From: Clostridiales bacterium
GTDB lineage: Bacteria > Bacillota > Clostridia > Lachnospirales > Lachnospiraceae
Direction: 5' to 3'
DNA: 64,000 bases
Assembly: GCA_023663185.1 (NCBI GenBank)
Contig: JAMPHY010000001.1
Location: 314,994-378,993, forward strand
Position numbers and translations under genes: made by a program. Below the pieces are notes generated by a model. It saw only the letters and a program-made list of their open reading frames with translations, ran no database searches and had not been told where the DNA came from. Position 1 is the first letter of the stretch; each line of letters begins with the position of its first letter. Shown piece by piece: positions 1 through 8,592 of the stretch.

Positions 1-159
1 GAACCAACCGTTTCAGCGATTGTAAAAACAGTTTCTATCGGAGCTTTGTGTGCCATGCTTTTAATCTTGTTTGTTCTGCCCGGTGTATTGGCGGTATGTG
101 ATCGGCTTATCATTAGAAAAAAGCAGAGCATGGTGGAGAATCAGCGTAACGAAATTTAG
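1..159 (+). CDS. C-terminal end of an RND/MMPL-type membrane exporter (partial)
   Basis: The reading frame is open from the first base and stops at TAG 157-159, giving 52 residues. They form one hydrophobic helix (about residues 12-32, with FVLPGVLAVCDRL) followed by a basic, hydrophilic tail. A last transmembrane helix running into a VLPxxLxxxDRLI-type end is typical of MMPL/HAE3 RND exporters of Firmicutes, but only the tail is visible, so the family call rests on that short stretch. Curiously, the same frame stays open for about 50 more codons after the TAG, which may be a read-over remnant of a longer tail or chance. Confidence 0.5.
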   Translation, partial: EPTVSAIVKTVSIGALCAMLLILFVLPGVLAVCDRLIIRKKQSMVENQRNEI

Positions 160-381
160 CTTGCAGAGGCGAAGGCGTATCATGACCTTGCATTTGCGGA
201 AGTGATAAGTTACAATAGAGCCAACAGCAGGATAAGCAACGAAGCAGGACTAAGCGGATGGAGGAAGAAATTTAATGTGAATTTTATTGTAAACACGAAC
301 ATTTTTCTGTATAATTAGGGTGTGATAGGGAGTAATCTATACTATCTTCTATCACAGATTTTAAGAAACCGAGGTGATAAG

Positions 382-1242
382 GTGCAGGACGATACAAAGC
401 AAACACAGAAGGTTATAGCAAAGCGTACAGCAAAAAACAGCGTATTCCTTGACCTTTTTCAAAATAAGAGTTACCTTTTAGAACTGTATAAAACGCTCCA
501 CCCAGAGGACACCACAGCGACAGAGGACTCATTGACTGATGTAACGATAGAAAATGTGTTGACCGACAATCTGTATAATGACTTAGGCTTTATTGCCAAT
601 AATAAGCTGATGATCCTCATAGAAGCACAGTCTACATGGACAATGAATATTTTAGTAAGGGTTTTGCTCTATTTGGCGCAAAGCTATCACGAATATTTTC
701 AGAGAACCAGCCAAAACTATTACAAAAGCAGGAAAGTGAAAATGCCAAAGCCCGAACTTTATGTGATTTTTACGGGAAACAAGGGGCGAAAACCCGATAA
801 AATATCTTTGTCAAAAGAATTTTTTGAGAATGCGGATATTGACATTGAAGTAAAAGCGAAGGTTATCTATGAAAGCGATACAGATGATATTATCAATCAG
901 TACATTATTTTTTGTAAAGTTTTTAACGAGCAGACAAAACAGTATGGTATGACACAAAAAGCGGTTACAGAAACTATTCGCATATGCAAGGACAGGAATG
1001 TTTTAAGGGAATACTTGCTTGAAAGAGAAAAGGAGGTTGTGACAATTATGATGAGTTTATTTGACGAAGAACAGATAATGAAATCATTTATCAGAAGTGA
1101 AAGGCATGACGCAGACAGGGAAACAGCTGAAAGAATGATAAAAAAAGGCAGACTGCCACTTGAAGAAATTGCGGATTATGTTCCGTCATTGTCATTTGAT
1201 GAATTAAAGGAAATTGAAGCCGAGGTCATGCAGTTAGCATAA
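382..1242 (+). CDS. Rpn-family PD-(D/E)XK nuclease / transposase-like protein
   Basis: About 286 residues. It resembles the Rpn (recombination-promoting nuclease, YhgA-like transposase) superfamily. The nuclease core is visible as YNDLGF followed by MILIEAQS, matching the D...ExQ form of the PD-(D/E)XK site. It is followed by a long helical region and a C-terminal tail ending near EIADYVPSLSFDELKEIEAEV. I chose the GTG at 382 because GAGGTGAT lies directly upstream; an in-frame GTG at 322 has no good ribosome binding site. The gene stands alone between the exporter fragment and the MATE operon. A decayed relative lies at 47410-48131. Known Rpn proteins are DNA endonucleases that promote RecA-independent recombination; the activity here is inferred. 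Confidence 0.75.
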   Translation: MQDDTKQTQKVIAKRTAKNSVFLDLFQNKSYLLELYKTLHPEDTTATEDSLTDVTIENVLTDNLYNDLGFIANNKLMILIEAQSTWTMNILVRVLLYLAQSYHEYFQRTSQNYYKSRKVKMPKPELYVIFTGNKGRKPDKISLSKEFFENADIDIEVKAKVIYESDTDDIINQYIIFCKVFNEQTKQYGMTQKAVTETIRICKDRNVLREYLLEREKEVVTIMMSLFDEEQIMKSFIRSERHDADRETAERMIKKGRLPLEEIADYVPSLSFDELKEIEAEVMQLA

Positions 1243-1307
1243 CCAACCATTCTTGACAATCGAACTACTAATATTTGATTGTATAATATCAAAATAACAG
1301 CGTTAGT

Positions 1308-1341
1308 GCGCAGGAAAATAAAAAGTCTATGCGCCTTTTTG
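1308..1341 (+). terminator. possible terminator after the Rpn gene
   Basis: GCGCA at 1308-1312 pairs with TGCGC at 1330-1334 and is followed by CTTTTT. The stem is only 5 bp. The same TATGCGCCTTTTT block occurs just after the stop of the dead Rpn copy at 47.4 kb, so it may be conserved 3' flank of this family rather than a strong terminator. Confidence 0.35.
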
Positions 1342-1436
1342 GTATGTAAAGGAGCAGCGAATTAAGAAAGCAGACACTATCAAGAGGGTGCAGGAAAAGA
1401 ACTAAATATGTGTATTGTGGGAGTGCTTGAAAATTC

Positions 1437-2837
1437 TTATGTGTGTGAATTTTCCATTTTCATCTTATTATTGCGAACCGTCAAAATCACCGCCGCCAAT
1501 ACAAACGACAGAATATCCGCAGCCGGCTGGACGATATACAAGCCAAAATCCTTAAGCGCCGCCCCTAATGCAAACAGCAAGGGAATATAGAAAAATCCTT
1601 GTCTTGCTACTGAAATAACTAACGCCGTCATATATTTGCCGCAGTTTTGCATATACATGCTCGATACCGCATAAAACGCAAGAAATGGAAAAGAGATACA
1701 CTGATATCTCAAAATGACAGCCCCTATCCGTATGACCTCATCATCAGTGGAAAAAATCCCCACAAGCTGCTTAGCAGATACGGCGCAGACCGCAGCGGCA
1801 ATTATCATAAGCCCGGTTCCTATGCCGACTGTAAGGCGGAACGCACGACTTACGCGGTCATACTTCTTCGCGCCGTAATTCATGGCGCATATTGGCTGGA
1901 ATCCCTGCCCGAAGCCTATCATCACCATATACCCCAATGCCGCCACCCTTGATGAAACGGTGAACGCCGCAATAGTAGCTTCTCCGAAATTAGCAGCCGC
2001 CGTGTTCAGCAGGACGGAAGCGATACTGGTTATGCCCTGACGGGAAAAATTCGGTGCTCCGCCTGCAAGGATATGATATAATCTGCCATTACCCAAATTA
2101 CATTTGCCAAACTTTACCGGGATATTTCCATGCCTGTATGAAAGAAACGTCAGTACTGCCGCGCCAAGCGCCTGTCCAATCAAAGTGGCAAGCCCCGCGC
2201 CGAGCATTTCCATATGCAGCCAAATGATTAACACCGGATCAAGAATAATATTGGTAAGAATCCCCACAAGCAGTCCGAGCATTCCGTCCTTTACATTGCC
2301 GCACAACCTAAGCTGGTTATATACCGTCGTTGCAAACAACGAGAACGGAACGGCAGCAAGCATTACCCTAAGATACTGCACGGTATACTTCATAAGGCTC
2401 TCCGATGCGTTTCCGCCCAGAAATGCGGCAAGCGGCTCTATAAATATCAACATCGGTATCATCAATGCTATTCCCGTAACAAGAGCCATGACTATACCGT
2501 TGGAAGAAACAATTTCCGCTTCCTTCGTATCGCCTTCACCGATTTTTCTGGACATAACATTACCGCTGCCGTAACCAAACCAAAAGCCTAACGCCTGAAC
2601 AAAGGAAACAAACGCAAACACAATGCCGACGGCGGCTGTCATGCTCTTGTTGTTCATTTTTCCTATCCAGAATGTATCGGTAAGGTTATATATTGTTGTA
2701 ATCAGCATTCCTATGATTGTAGGAATTGCAGTTTTTATTAACAGCGGCAAAAGCGGCGCAGTAATAATCCGCTCGCGTCGCTGCTCGCTCGTCTCCTTAG
2801 CCAACTTTCTCCACCTCTCCTTTGGAACCGTTGACAC
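1437..2837 (-). CDS. MATE-family multidrug efflux transporter
   Basis: 466 residues with about twelve hydrophobic segments and the two-fold MATE pattern: an N-terminal PLLPLLIKTAIPTIIGMLITTIYNL-type helix 1, the segment TDTFWIG after it, and FGQGFQPICAMNYGA in the second half. MATE proteins export cationic or amphipathic compounds using Na+ or H+ gradients. The longest frame starts at GTG 2837 and overlaps the upstream PEP-synthase-like gene by 41 bp. A TTG near 2802 sits behind GGAGAGGTGG and could be the real start. The overlap shows cotranscription with the upstream enzyme and TetR, suggesting a drug or metabolite detoxification unit. The substrate is unknown. Confidence 0.9.
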   Translation of the reverse strand: MSTVPKERWRKLAKETSEQRRERIITAPLLPLLIKTAIPTIIGMLITTIYNLTDTFWIGKMNNKSMTAAVGIVFAFVSFVQALGFWFGYGSGNVMSRKIGEGDTKEAEIVSSNGIVMALVTGIALMIPMLIFIEPLAAFLGGNASESLMKYTVQYLRVMLAAVPFSLFATTVYNQLRLCGNVKDGMLGLLVGILTNIILDPVLIIWLHMEMLGAGLATLIGQALGAAVLTFLSYRHGNIPVKFGKCNLGNGRLYHILAGGAPNFSRQGITSIASVLLNTAAANFGEATIAAFTVSSRVAALGYMVMIGFGQGFQPICAMNYGAKKYDRVSRAFRLTVGIGTGLMIIAAAVCAVSAKQLVGIFSTDDEVIRIGAVILRYQCISFPFLAFYAVSSMYMQNCGKYMTALVISVARQGFFYIPLLFALGAALKDFGLYIVQPAADILSFVLAAVILTVRNNKMKMENSHT

Positions 2838-5367
2838 GTATCATCTCACCGTCTTTAAAACGTGTCGTCGCAAGACCTACGCCCAGCACGGCGGGTATGC
2901 CATACTCGCGCGCCACGATAGCCGCATGGGATAACGCAGCTCCCGTATCGGCAACTACCGCCGAAGCCACCTTGAAAAGCGGCGTCCACTCCGGATCAGT
3001 ATAAGGACAGACAAGAATATCACCTTTTTCAAGCTTACCAAACTCTTCAGGACCGCGAACGATACACACCTTACCTACCGCTTCGCCGCTGCTGCCGGCT
3101 ACTCCCGTCAGCACGTCGCCCATGCCCCCGGACTCAAATACAAAGAGTTTGCTGCGCTCCCAGACCTTTTCCGCAAGTGCGCGTTTTGATTTACGACGGG
3201 CAATGATTTCCTTATATTTATCTGAAAAGCCCTCTTTACACATCGCAGTAAACTCATCAAGAAACAGATATGCTACGCTATCCGCAATCTCCTTATTTCC
3301 CGTACACAGAAACGCCGCGCGCTCAAGTATTCTTTTGGAATAGTAGAAAACCGTCTCCCACTGATACTGGCTTTCCTCCCGCGCCACATGGAAGGCACGG
3401 ATACAATCTATCCGCTGTTTCATGTCGGGGATTTTTTTCTCCCCGCACACATTGCGCACCTGCGCCATCAACGGTGCGAATTTCTCTTCATCAGGCGCGG
3501 CGGGACTATTTATCAGCGGCTTAATGATATTTAAAAGCCGGTCGGGATTTTCAATAAATGACTTGGCAAAAATACAGTAGCAGTTATAGTCGGACTTCAT
3601 TCCATGCTTAGACATAAATGCCTCAAACTCTGCGGCAATCTCAGGAAAAACGTCGCAAATGTGCTCATAACTATCGCCGTGCAGCACCGCAGCTGCAAGC
3701 GGTTTATTGGCGCGGATTTTATCTGCAATCGAAGCAAGGTCGCGGCTCACAACTGCGGTTTTGTAATCAAGATTACAGTAAAGGTCATATGCCGTAAGGT
3801 CGGGAGAAATCTTCTTTAACATCTTCTCAATACCCATGTTAGCAAGGACTCCGGGGAAAAGCGCATATTTAAAACGTGCATAAGCTATATGCTGAACGAG
3901 CCTGTACGCCTTGCCTATGTATTCGCCACATTGCTGCAGCGAAAGTTTTTCAAATGGAATCTTCGCCAGCTTATCTACGCTTTTCTGGTACTCCTTAAGA
4001 TAATGTTCGCACTTTCTACGGCACTCTGGCAGATTTCTAATCTCCTTAAGCAGACCAAATATCTTAAATATTTTGCCGTTTATTTTCTTATAATTGGGCG
4101 GCAGAATCATAATTCCATCATCATCAATCTGCGGTTCCATGGAAATAATCAGACCAACCTCCGAAAAAATCTGCGCTTTCTGATTGTTCACCGAACCGCA
4201 GAAACTATGGTCGAGCGGAAGCTGCGCAACAGGCATTTTTTCAAGAAGAAAGGCAAAATTCTCCCGCAGGGCGCCGGTTATCTTGTTTTTACTGATATAT
4301 TTTTCTATTTCAGCTTCATCAATATCATCATTAAGCGTGGTGATTGCTCTTGCCTGTAAAATATAAGCGTTTCCGCCGCGTATCGCCCATTCGATATCCA
4401 TCGGGCAGCCGTAATAATTCTCTACATCAACTGCCGCCTTACAGAGTGCCTTGACTTCTTCTTCCGACAGACACAGCACGTTTCTTTTTTCAGGGGCAAC
4501 AGGCACTTCCTTTGTGCCGCTCTGGAGAACAGTAGATGTTTCATTTGCGACGTTTTCTGACACGATAGTTTCTTCCTTTGCGTCATTTTGGGCGTAAATG
4601 ATTTCTATTTCTTTACTTCCGACAACGCTTGACTTTATACTGCCGTCTTTACCGCAAATAAACGTGTCCGCCGTCACCTTGCCCGAAACCACAGCCTCGC
4701 CGAGTCCATATGAGGCGTTAAGCTGCATTTCATCATGGTTATTATTTACAGGGTTTACCGTAAAAAGCACGCCCGCCTTTTCACTCTCCACCATTTCCTG
4801 CACTACAACGGCAAGTGCGACGCTTTTCTGGTCGTACCCTTGCGTCTGCCTGTAACTTACCGCACGGTTTCCCCAAAGCGAAGCATAGCAGCGGATTATG
4901 TTTTCACAAAGCGCATCAATTCCGACAACATTAAGATACGTTTCCTGCTGCCCCGCAAAACTCGCGTCAGGCAAATCCTCCGCAGTTGCGGAAGAACGCA
5001 CGGCAACACGCTTGGGCTTGCTTAGGGAAGTTTCGCTTAAAGATTTCCCTGAGTCTTCAATAAGGCTAAGGTAGTTTTGACTAACCGCCTCCCGCAAAGA
5101 AACAGGCATACTCCCCGCCGTGATAAGCGAACGAATCTTTTCAGCCGCAGAGAAAAGTTTCTGCTCGTCCCTGCCCGCAGCATCAAGTAATGCGTCTATT
5201 TCTTCATCAATATGATTTTCCTTAAGGAAACTGCGGTATGCGTCCGCCGTCACCACGAATCCTGCCGGAACAGGCAGCCCCGCCCGCGTCATTTCGCCGA
5301 GATTAGCGCCTTTACCGCCTGCAGTCATTACATCATCTTTGCCAATTTCATTAAATCTGCGAATCAT
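2797..5367 (-). CDS. PEP-synthase-like / rifampicin-phosphotransferase-like enzyme
   Basis: 856 residues. The N-terminal ATP-grasp half carries GGKGANLGEM (about residues 17-26), VRSSATAEDL and FAGQQETYLNV, all typical of PEP synthase/PPDK ATP-binding domains. The C-terminus carries the swivelling phosphohistidine domain with ALSHAAIVAREYGIPAVLG, whose His is the phosphocarrier. There is no C-terminal PEP/pyruvate-binding barrel, so the architecture is that of rifampicin phosphotransferase-type enzymes, not of true PpsA. Such enzymes transfer a phosphate from ATP to a small molecule. The middle third (residues about 350-750) is poorly conserved and should hold the substrate site. ATG 5367 follows GGAGG at good spacing. 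It lies 37 nt after tetR and overlaps the MATE gene, so drug modification plus efflux is plausible but unproven. Confidence 0.8.
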   Translation of the reverse strand: MIRRFNEIGKDDVMTAGGKGANLGEMTRAGLPVPAGFVVTADAYRSFLKENHIDEEIDALLDAAGRDEQKLFSAAEKIRSLITAGSMPVSLREAVSQNYLSLIEDSGKSLSETSLSKPKRVAVRSSATAEDLPDASFAGQQETYLNVVGIDALCENIIRCYASLWGNRAVSYRQTQGYDQKSVALAVVVQEMVESEKAGVLFTVNPVNNNHDEMQLNASYGLGEAVVSGKVTADTFICGKDGSIKSSVVGSKEIEIIYAQNDAKEETIVSENVANETSTVLQSGTKEVPVAPEKRNVLCLSEEEVKALCKAAVDVENYYGCPMDIEWAIRGGNAYILQARAITTLNDDIDEAEIEKYISKNKITGALRENFAFLLEKMPVAQLPLDHSFCGSVNNQKAQIFSEVGLIISMEPQIDDDGIMILPPNYKKINGKIFKIFGLLKEIRNLPECRRKCEHYLKEYQKSVDKLAKIPFEKLSLQQCGEYIGKAYRLVQHIAYARFKYALFPGVLANMGIEKMLKKISPDLTAYDLYCNLDYKTAVVSRDLASIADKIRANKPLAAAVLHGDSYEHICDVFPEIAAEFEAFMSKHGMKSDYNCYCIFAKSFIENPDRLLNIIKPLINSPAAPDEEKFAPLMAQVRNVCGEKKIPDMKQRIDCIRAFHVAREESQYQWETVFYYSKRILERAAFLCTGNKEIADSVAYLFLDEFTAMCKEGFSDKYKEIIARRKSKRALAEKVWERSKLFVFESGGMGDVLTGVAGSSGEAVGKVCIVRGPEEFGKLEKGDILVCPYTDPEWTPLFKVASAVVADTGAALSHAAIVAREYGIPAVLGVGLATTRFKDGEMIRVNGSKGEVEKVG

Positions 5368-5404
5368 TGTTTTACCTCCATATTTCCAGAAAATATTGAT
5401 TTAA

Positions 5405-6004
5405 TCAGAGTTTCTTTATGTATTTCTTCGCGCCGGCGTCTAGATACGCTCTAAATATTTCATCAAAGTAAGCCCCATCTATCATGCCGCTATGGAAAAA
5501 CAGTATAAATGCCCCCGCCATAACGCCGCACATGCCCTCAATATCGACTTCGACAGGAACGTTTTGTTTTCTCCAATAAGCAGCTATCCTTTCCATAAAC
5601 CCGCGAAACAAGGTTATCCCCCGCGCTCCGAGTTTCTCCTGCTGCTTCACTAGCATTTTGAACACCTCGGAGTAAGTCTCGCGAGTGTCGGTCTTATGTT
5701 TCATATCAATCAGGTAATCAAACAAAACTTTACCCATAAAGCCTGCGGGATCGTCCGTCGGCTGCAAAAACAAGCTCTCTGCATCTGCTATTTTCTGCTC
5801 CGCACGGTATCTCATTACGTCCAGCACGAACTCATCTTTATCCTTGTAAAAAGTATAAAATCCGCCCTGTGAGATGCCGGCTCTTGCGGTAAGGTCTCTT
5901 ATGTTTATCGCTTTTACCGAATTGTCGTGAAACATTTCCGTGCCTGTTTCCAGCAGCTTTTCGCGTATCGCCTGTTTTTCTTCGTCCGAAAATGCTTTTC
6001 CCAT
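5405..6004 (-). CDS. TetR-family transcriptional repressor
   Basis: 199 residues. The N-terminal helix-turn-helix is clear (INIRDLTARAGISQGGFYTFYKDKDE region, about residues 34-60), and the all-helical C-terminal ligand domain fits the family in length. The ATG at 6004 was preferred to one at 6025 because AGGAGA lies 6 nt upstream. It is the first gene of a unit with the PEP-synthase-like enzyme and the MATE exporter. A perfect palindrome lies in its own promoter and two variants lie near 9.4 kb, so it probably represses itself, the exporter unit and the methyltransferase unit. The ligand is unknown. Confidence 0.9.
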   Translation of the reverse strand: MGKAFSDEEKQAIREKLLETGTEMFHDNSVKAINIRDLTARAGISQGGFYTFYKDKDEFVLDVMRYRAEQKIADAESLFLQPTDDPAGFMGKVLFDYLIDMKHKTDTRETYSEVFKMLVKQQEKLGARGITLFRGFMERIAAYWRKQNVPVEVDIEGMCGVMAGAFILFFHSGMIDGAYFDEIFRAYLDAGAKKYIKKL

Positions 6005-6047
6005 TACGCCTTCTCCTGTGAACATTTTATGATTTGTTCATAGATAT

Positions 6048-6076
6048 ATGTTAGTATATACTAACTTGTTTGTCAA
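6048..6076 (-). promoter_or_regulatory. tetR promoter with overlapping palindromic operator
   Basis: On the minus strand TTGACA (6071-6076) and TAACAT (6048-6053) are separated by 17 nt. The perfect 16-bp palindrome GTTAGTATATACTAAC (6050-6065) fills the spacer and overlaps the -10. This is the usual position for TetR autorepression. Confidence 0.8.
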
Positions 6077-6101
6077 GTGGGTTGTTGAAATTTCCTATAT
6101 A

Positions 6102-6127
6102 ATAAAAAAGCCGGATTTCTCCGACTT
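6102..6127 (-). terminator. rho-independent terminator of the small 6.2 kb gene
   Basis: Read on the minus strand, AAGTCGGA-GAAA-TCCGGCTT forms an 8-bp stem (one G-U pair) with a GAAA tetraloop, followed by TTTTATT. It lies 28 nt after the stop of the 6155 gene. Confidence 0.8.
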
Positions 6128-6154
6128 TCTTAAAGTATGTGTCTACAAACACGT

Positions 6155-6340
6155 TTACGCCCTTAATCTGTTTCTGGTTTTTGCCGCCAGCCTGAACGCT
6201 TTTTCCATTTCAGGAGTCAATTCCGGCGAGTCTTCGTCGTAAACAATCGGGTGTTTTCTTGCCTCTTCAAGCATCTTTTTATCTTCTTCTGTTAGCTTTA
6301 TTTCTTTTTCTTCGTCCCATTCAAACTCCGTATTTATCAC
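6155..6340 (-). CDS. small acidic protein, antitoxin-like
   Basis: About 61 residues, highly charged: an acidic N-half with a DEEKEIKLTEEDKKMLEEARK helix-like stretch and a basic end AAKTRNRLRA. The composition resembles small antitoxins of type II systems, but I see no adjacent toxin and do not assign a family. An upstream ATG at 6370 lies between the -35 and -10 of a very good promoter, so it cannot be the start. I use the in-frame GTG at 6340, although it overlaps the GAGGTGAT that would serve as ribosome binding site. The gene has its own promoter and terminator, so it is a monocistronic unit. Confidence 0.6.
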   Translation of the reverse strand: MINTEFEWDEEKEIKLTEEDKKMLEEARKHPIVYDEDSPELTPEMEKAFRLAAKTRNRLRA

Positions 6341-6351
6341 CTCGCAATTTA

Positions 6352-6380
6352 ATTTTAATAGTATGTGCATAAGTTGTCAA
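6352..6380 (-). promoter_or_regulatory. sigma-A promoter of the small acidic protein gene
   Basis: On the minus strand TTGACA (6375-6380), a 17-nt spacer, then TAAAAT (6352-6357). It decides the gene start, because the first in-frame ATG lies inside the spacer. Confidence 0.75.
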
Positions 6381-6416
6381 TAAACTTATAATTCCCTATT
6401 CGAGATATGTATAATA

Positions 6417-7130
6417 TTAATCGTTATACCAATACCCCTTTTCATCAATTTTGCGCGGGTGTTCCTTCGCTATGTCGCTCTGGTCGCCCACAATCCAATA
6501 ATCGCATATATCGCTGTTGGCACAGGTGTGCCTGCGAATCAATGCGCCGTTTATCATATCCATCGCCGGATAATCGCTGTTGCAGAATGCAGGCATAATA
6601 TCCAGATAACCATGTTCTTTTGCAAATTCTGCAATCGGACAGCGGTGAAATTGGTATCTCACGCCTTCTGTCTTACTGTATGGCTCTACATTCATGATGT
6701 AGCCTGTCGGCTGCTTGGGAGATTTCTTATCCTTTTTTGCTATTATCACAAAAGCCAGATGCAGAAGTCTTAAAAGCAACGGCTTGTTTGGATTGACTAC
6801 TCCGGCTAATTTCTGAAAAGCCGGAAGAAACACAGCTACATTCATCTCATAAAGTTCATCAATAGACGGCTTTGGATTAAGGACTTCATAATATGCGAAA
6901 ATCATAATGCAGTCATATGTTCCGCCCACGCCGTTGTGCGTGTTCTTCTTCCCCCCAAGATACGAAAGCTCCTTAAGGAAAGCTGCATATTGCAGTTGAA
7001 TCTTGTTCCAGACTTTATTTACACCGTCTGAATCGTATCTTTCGGATAACTTTTCCCGAATGACCTTCTCTATTTCAGGCGAATATAAAATATGTTTGTT
7101 CAGGTCGATATCCAATTCAGATGCCCTCAT
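6417..7130 (-). CDS. ATC hydrolase-like protein (L-2-amino-thiazoline-4-carboxylate hydrolase family)
   Basis: 237 residues. The C-terminal motif block FCNSDYPAMDMIN...RRHTCAN...CDYWIVG (residues about 185-220) is the hallmark of the ATC_hydrolase family. The family is named for an enzyme opening the thiazoline ring in cysteine production, but most clostridial members are uncharacterised and conserved Cys/Asp residues are the main evidence of activity. The start at ATG 7130 is set by GGAG 9 nt upstream; an in-frame TTG at 7151 lies before it. It is a single gene between the small acidic protein and a membrane protein operon. The natural substrate is unknown. Confidence 0.75.
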   Translation of the reverse strand: MRASELDIDLNKHILYSPEIEKVIREKLSERYDSDGVNKVWNKIQLQYAAFLKELSYLGGKKNTHNGVGGTYDCIMIFAYYEVLNPKPSIDELYEMNVAVFLPAFQKLAGVVNPNKPLLLRLLHLAFVIIAKKDKKSPKQPTGYIMNVEPYSKTEGVRYQFHRCPIAEFAKEHGYLDIMPAFCNSDYPAMDMINGALIRRHTCANSDICDYWIVGDQSDIAKEHPRKIDEKGYWYND

Positions 7131-7231
7131 TAAATTCTTCTCCTTTATCAAGTCGATTTGTCTTTCCTACGATTGATTTTACCGTAATTTTCTCTATATT
7201 CGCACTTTTTTACAACCAAGAGCAGATATGT

Positions 7232-7723
7232 CTACCATACCAGCGTACATATCCACGCAATAAATGCGCAAACAAACGGATAAACGATAATACGGATTAT
7301 CTGGCTTTTTAAGTTAAAGCCGTATTTATGAAAGCTCTCGCATACATCTACTTCTGGATAATAATGCTGAAAGAACTGTGTACGAGTCACCAGTAAAAAG
7401 TCAAAGCAAATCATATCATACGCCTTATAAGCATAAAGTATGGTCAGGAATCTTGCAAAAAACTGCCGAAAACCAAAATTGCTCTGCACACCGTCCCATA
7501 CAGCGAAAACCGCAGCCCCTATAAGCATCAGCAGACTTATGATTAAAAGCGCCCAGCCAAGCAAATGTTGTCCTTTGAACCGTTCCGGTTTGAGCTGTAT
7601 CAGCTCTTGAGCGTCTTTGGGCGCAGAGCCGAAAAACCGCTTATCCTGCACCAGCGCGACCGCCGAATACAGCATAAGGGTAATCGCGCCTATTACAAGT
7701 AATGAAAGTAAAATTGTCACCAT
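7232..7723 (-). CDS. small integral membrane protein, unknown family
   Basis: 163 residues with about four hydrophobic segments: residues 1-25 (starting MVTILLSLLVIGAI), about 57-80, about 90-110 and a C-terminal one ending AFIAWICTLVW. I do not recognise the family. ATG 7723 follows AAGGAGG at 6 nt; an upstream in-frame GTG at 7741 lies before that site. It is the last gene of the unit starting at 9318, about 70 nt after the methyltransferase, and is likely controlled with it by the TetR operators near 9.4 kb. Confidence 0.65.
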   Translation of the reverse strand: MVTILLSLLVIGAITLMLYSAVALVQDKRFFGSAPKDAQELIQLKPERFKGQHLLGWALLIISLLMLIGAAVFAVWDGVQSNFGFRQFFARFLTILYAYKAYDMICFDFLLVTRTQFFQHYYPEVDVCESFHKYGFNLKSQIIRIIVYPFVCAFIAWICTLVW

Positions 7724-7792
7724 ACATATCCTCCTTTCCACATTTCAGTTCATAACTTTTCAATAAATATGCAGACCTACTGAATAATTATT

Positions 7793-8590
7793 TCAGTTCT
7801 TTTTCAGTACAACCAGTTTATTAGAAATATTTTTAACCATCGGTATCCAGCCGACCAGACGGTATATGGGCATAATGATTTTCATGCCCTCTGCAAGACT
7901 GACGTCGCGAACCCATCTATATGACGGCGCAATACCGACAAGCTCCCTGCCTGATTTAACTCCCCATGTAAATTTTGCCTTTGTTTTCTCAATGGACTTT
8001 TCTTTGACATTTCTTACAACCCACGGACTCATGACTTCCATGATAACCTCTGCCGAATTAAACCGTCCGCTGATAATCGAAAAGATTTTTTTCACATCTT
8101 GTTCTGACAAATACATAGACAGTCCTTCTATGACAACCAGCGTCTTGCCGCCCGTTTCTTCTATCTCTTCCGCCCAGCCCTCGTCCATTGCTGATTTTGC
8201 AATCATGGAAATATGCCCGTCTTCCTGCAGAAAAAGCCGACGGACTTCTATCGTCTCCGGAAGGTCCAGATTATACCAGCGAACAGACTCGCTTATGTTC
8301 AGACGGTATGCCCTTGTATCCAGCCCGCAGGCGATATTAACTACCGTTCCCCGTGGGTTTTCCTTAAGAAAATCTCCTACCATGCCATCAAGCAGTATTG
8401 TTCTGGCAATCACGCCTTTTGACATCATGGTGTCCTTTCCTGCCGAAGAAAAATCATAATCCATGCGGGATACAATCTCTATCGCTTTATCATCGTGAAA
8501 TTTTGCATTTTTTCCTCCTGAATATGCCGCACGAGCATATAATGTCTGTAGCATGGTTTCCGGTACACCCTGCATTTGTATTTTTTTCAT
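7793..8590 (-). CDS. class I SAM-dependent O-methyltransferase, leucine carboxyl methyltransferase (LCM/TcmP) type
   Basis: 265 residues. The SAM-binding motif VVNIACGLDTRAYRL (about residues 85-99) and the downstream WYNLDLPETIEVRR and VVIEGLSMYL are the standard motifs I-III of the LCM/PPM1/TcmP family, which methylate carboxyl or hydroxyl groups of small molecules. ATG 8590 starts a few bases after the upstream gene's stop, with GGAGG 10 nt before it, so translation is coupled to the membrane protein gene. In a TetR-controlled unit next to an exporter system, methylation of a toxic compound is a reasonable but unproven role. Confidence 0.85.
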   Translation of the reverse strand: MKKIQMQGVPETMLQTLYARAAYSGGKNAKFHDDKAIEIVSRMDYDFSSAGKDTMMSKGVIARTILLDGMVGDFLKENPRGTVVNIACGLDTRAYRLNISESVRWYNLDLPETIEVRRLFLQEDGHISMIAKSAMDEGWAEEIEETGGKTLVVIEGLSMYLSEQDVKKIFSIISGRFNSAEVIMEVMSPWVVRNVKEKSIEKTKAKFTWGVKSGRELVGIAPSYRWVRDVSLAEGMKIIMPIYRLVGWIPMVKNISNKLVVLKKN

Positions 8591-8592
8591 TT

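Noticed and set aside
160-320. Continuation of the exporter frame after the TAG at 157-159
   Set aside because: About 50 in-frame codons follow, but they are hydrophilic, have no start or known motif, and nothing supports read-through or a pseudogene beyond chance.
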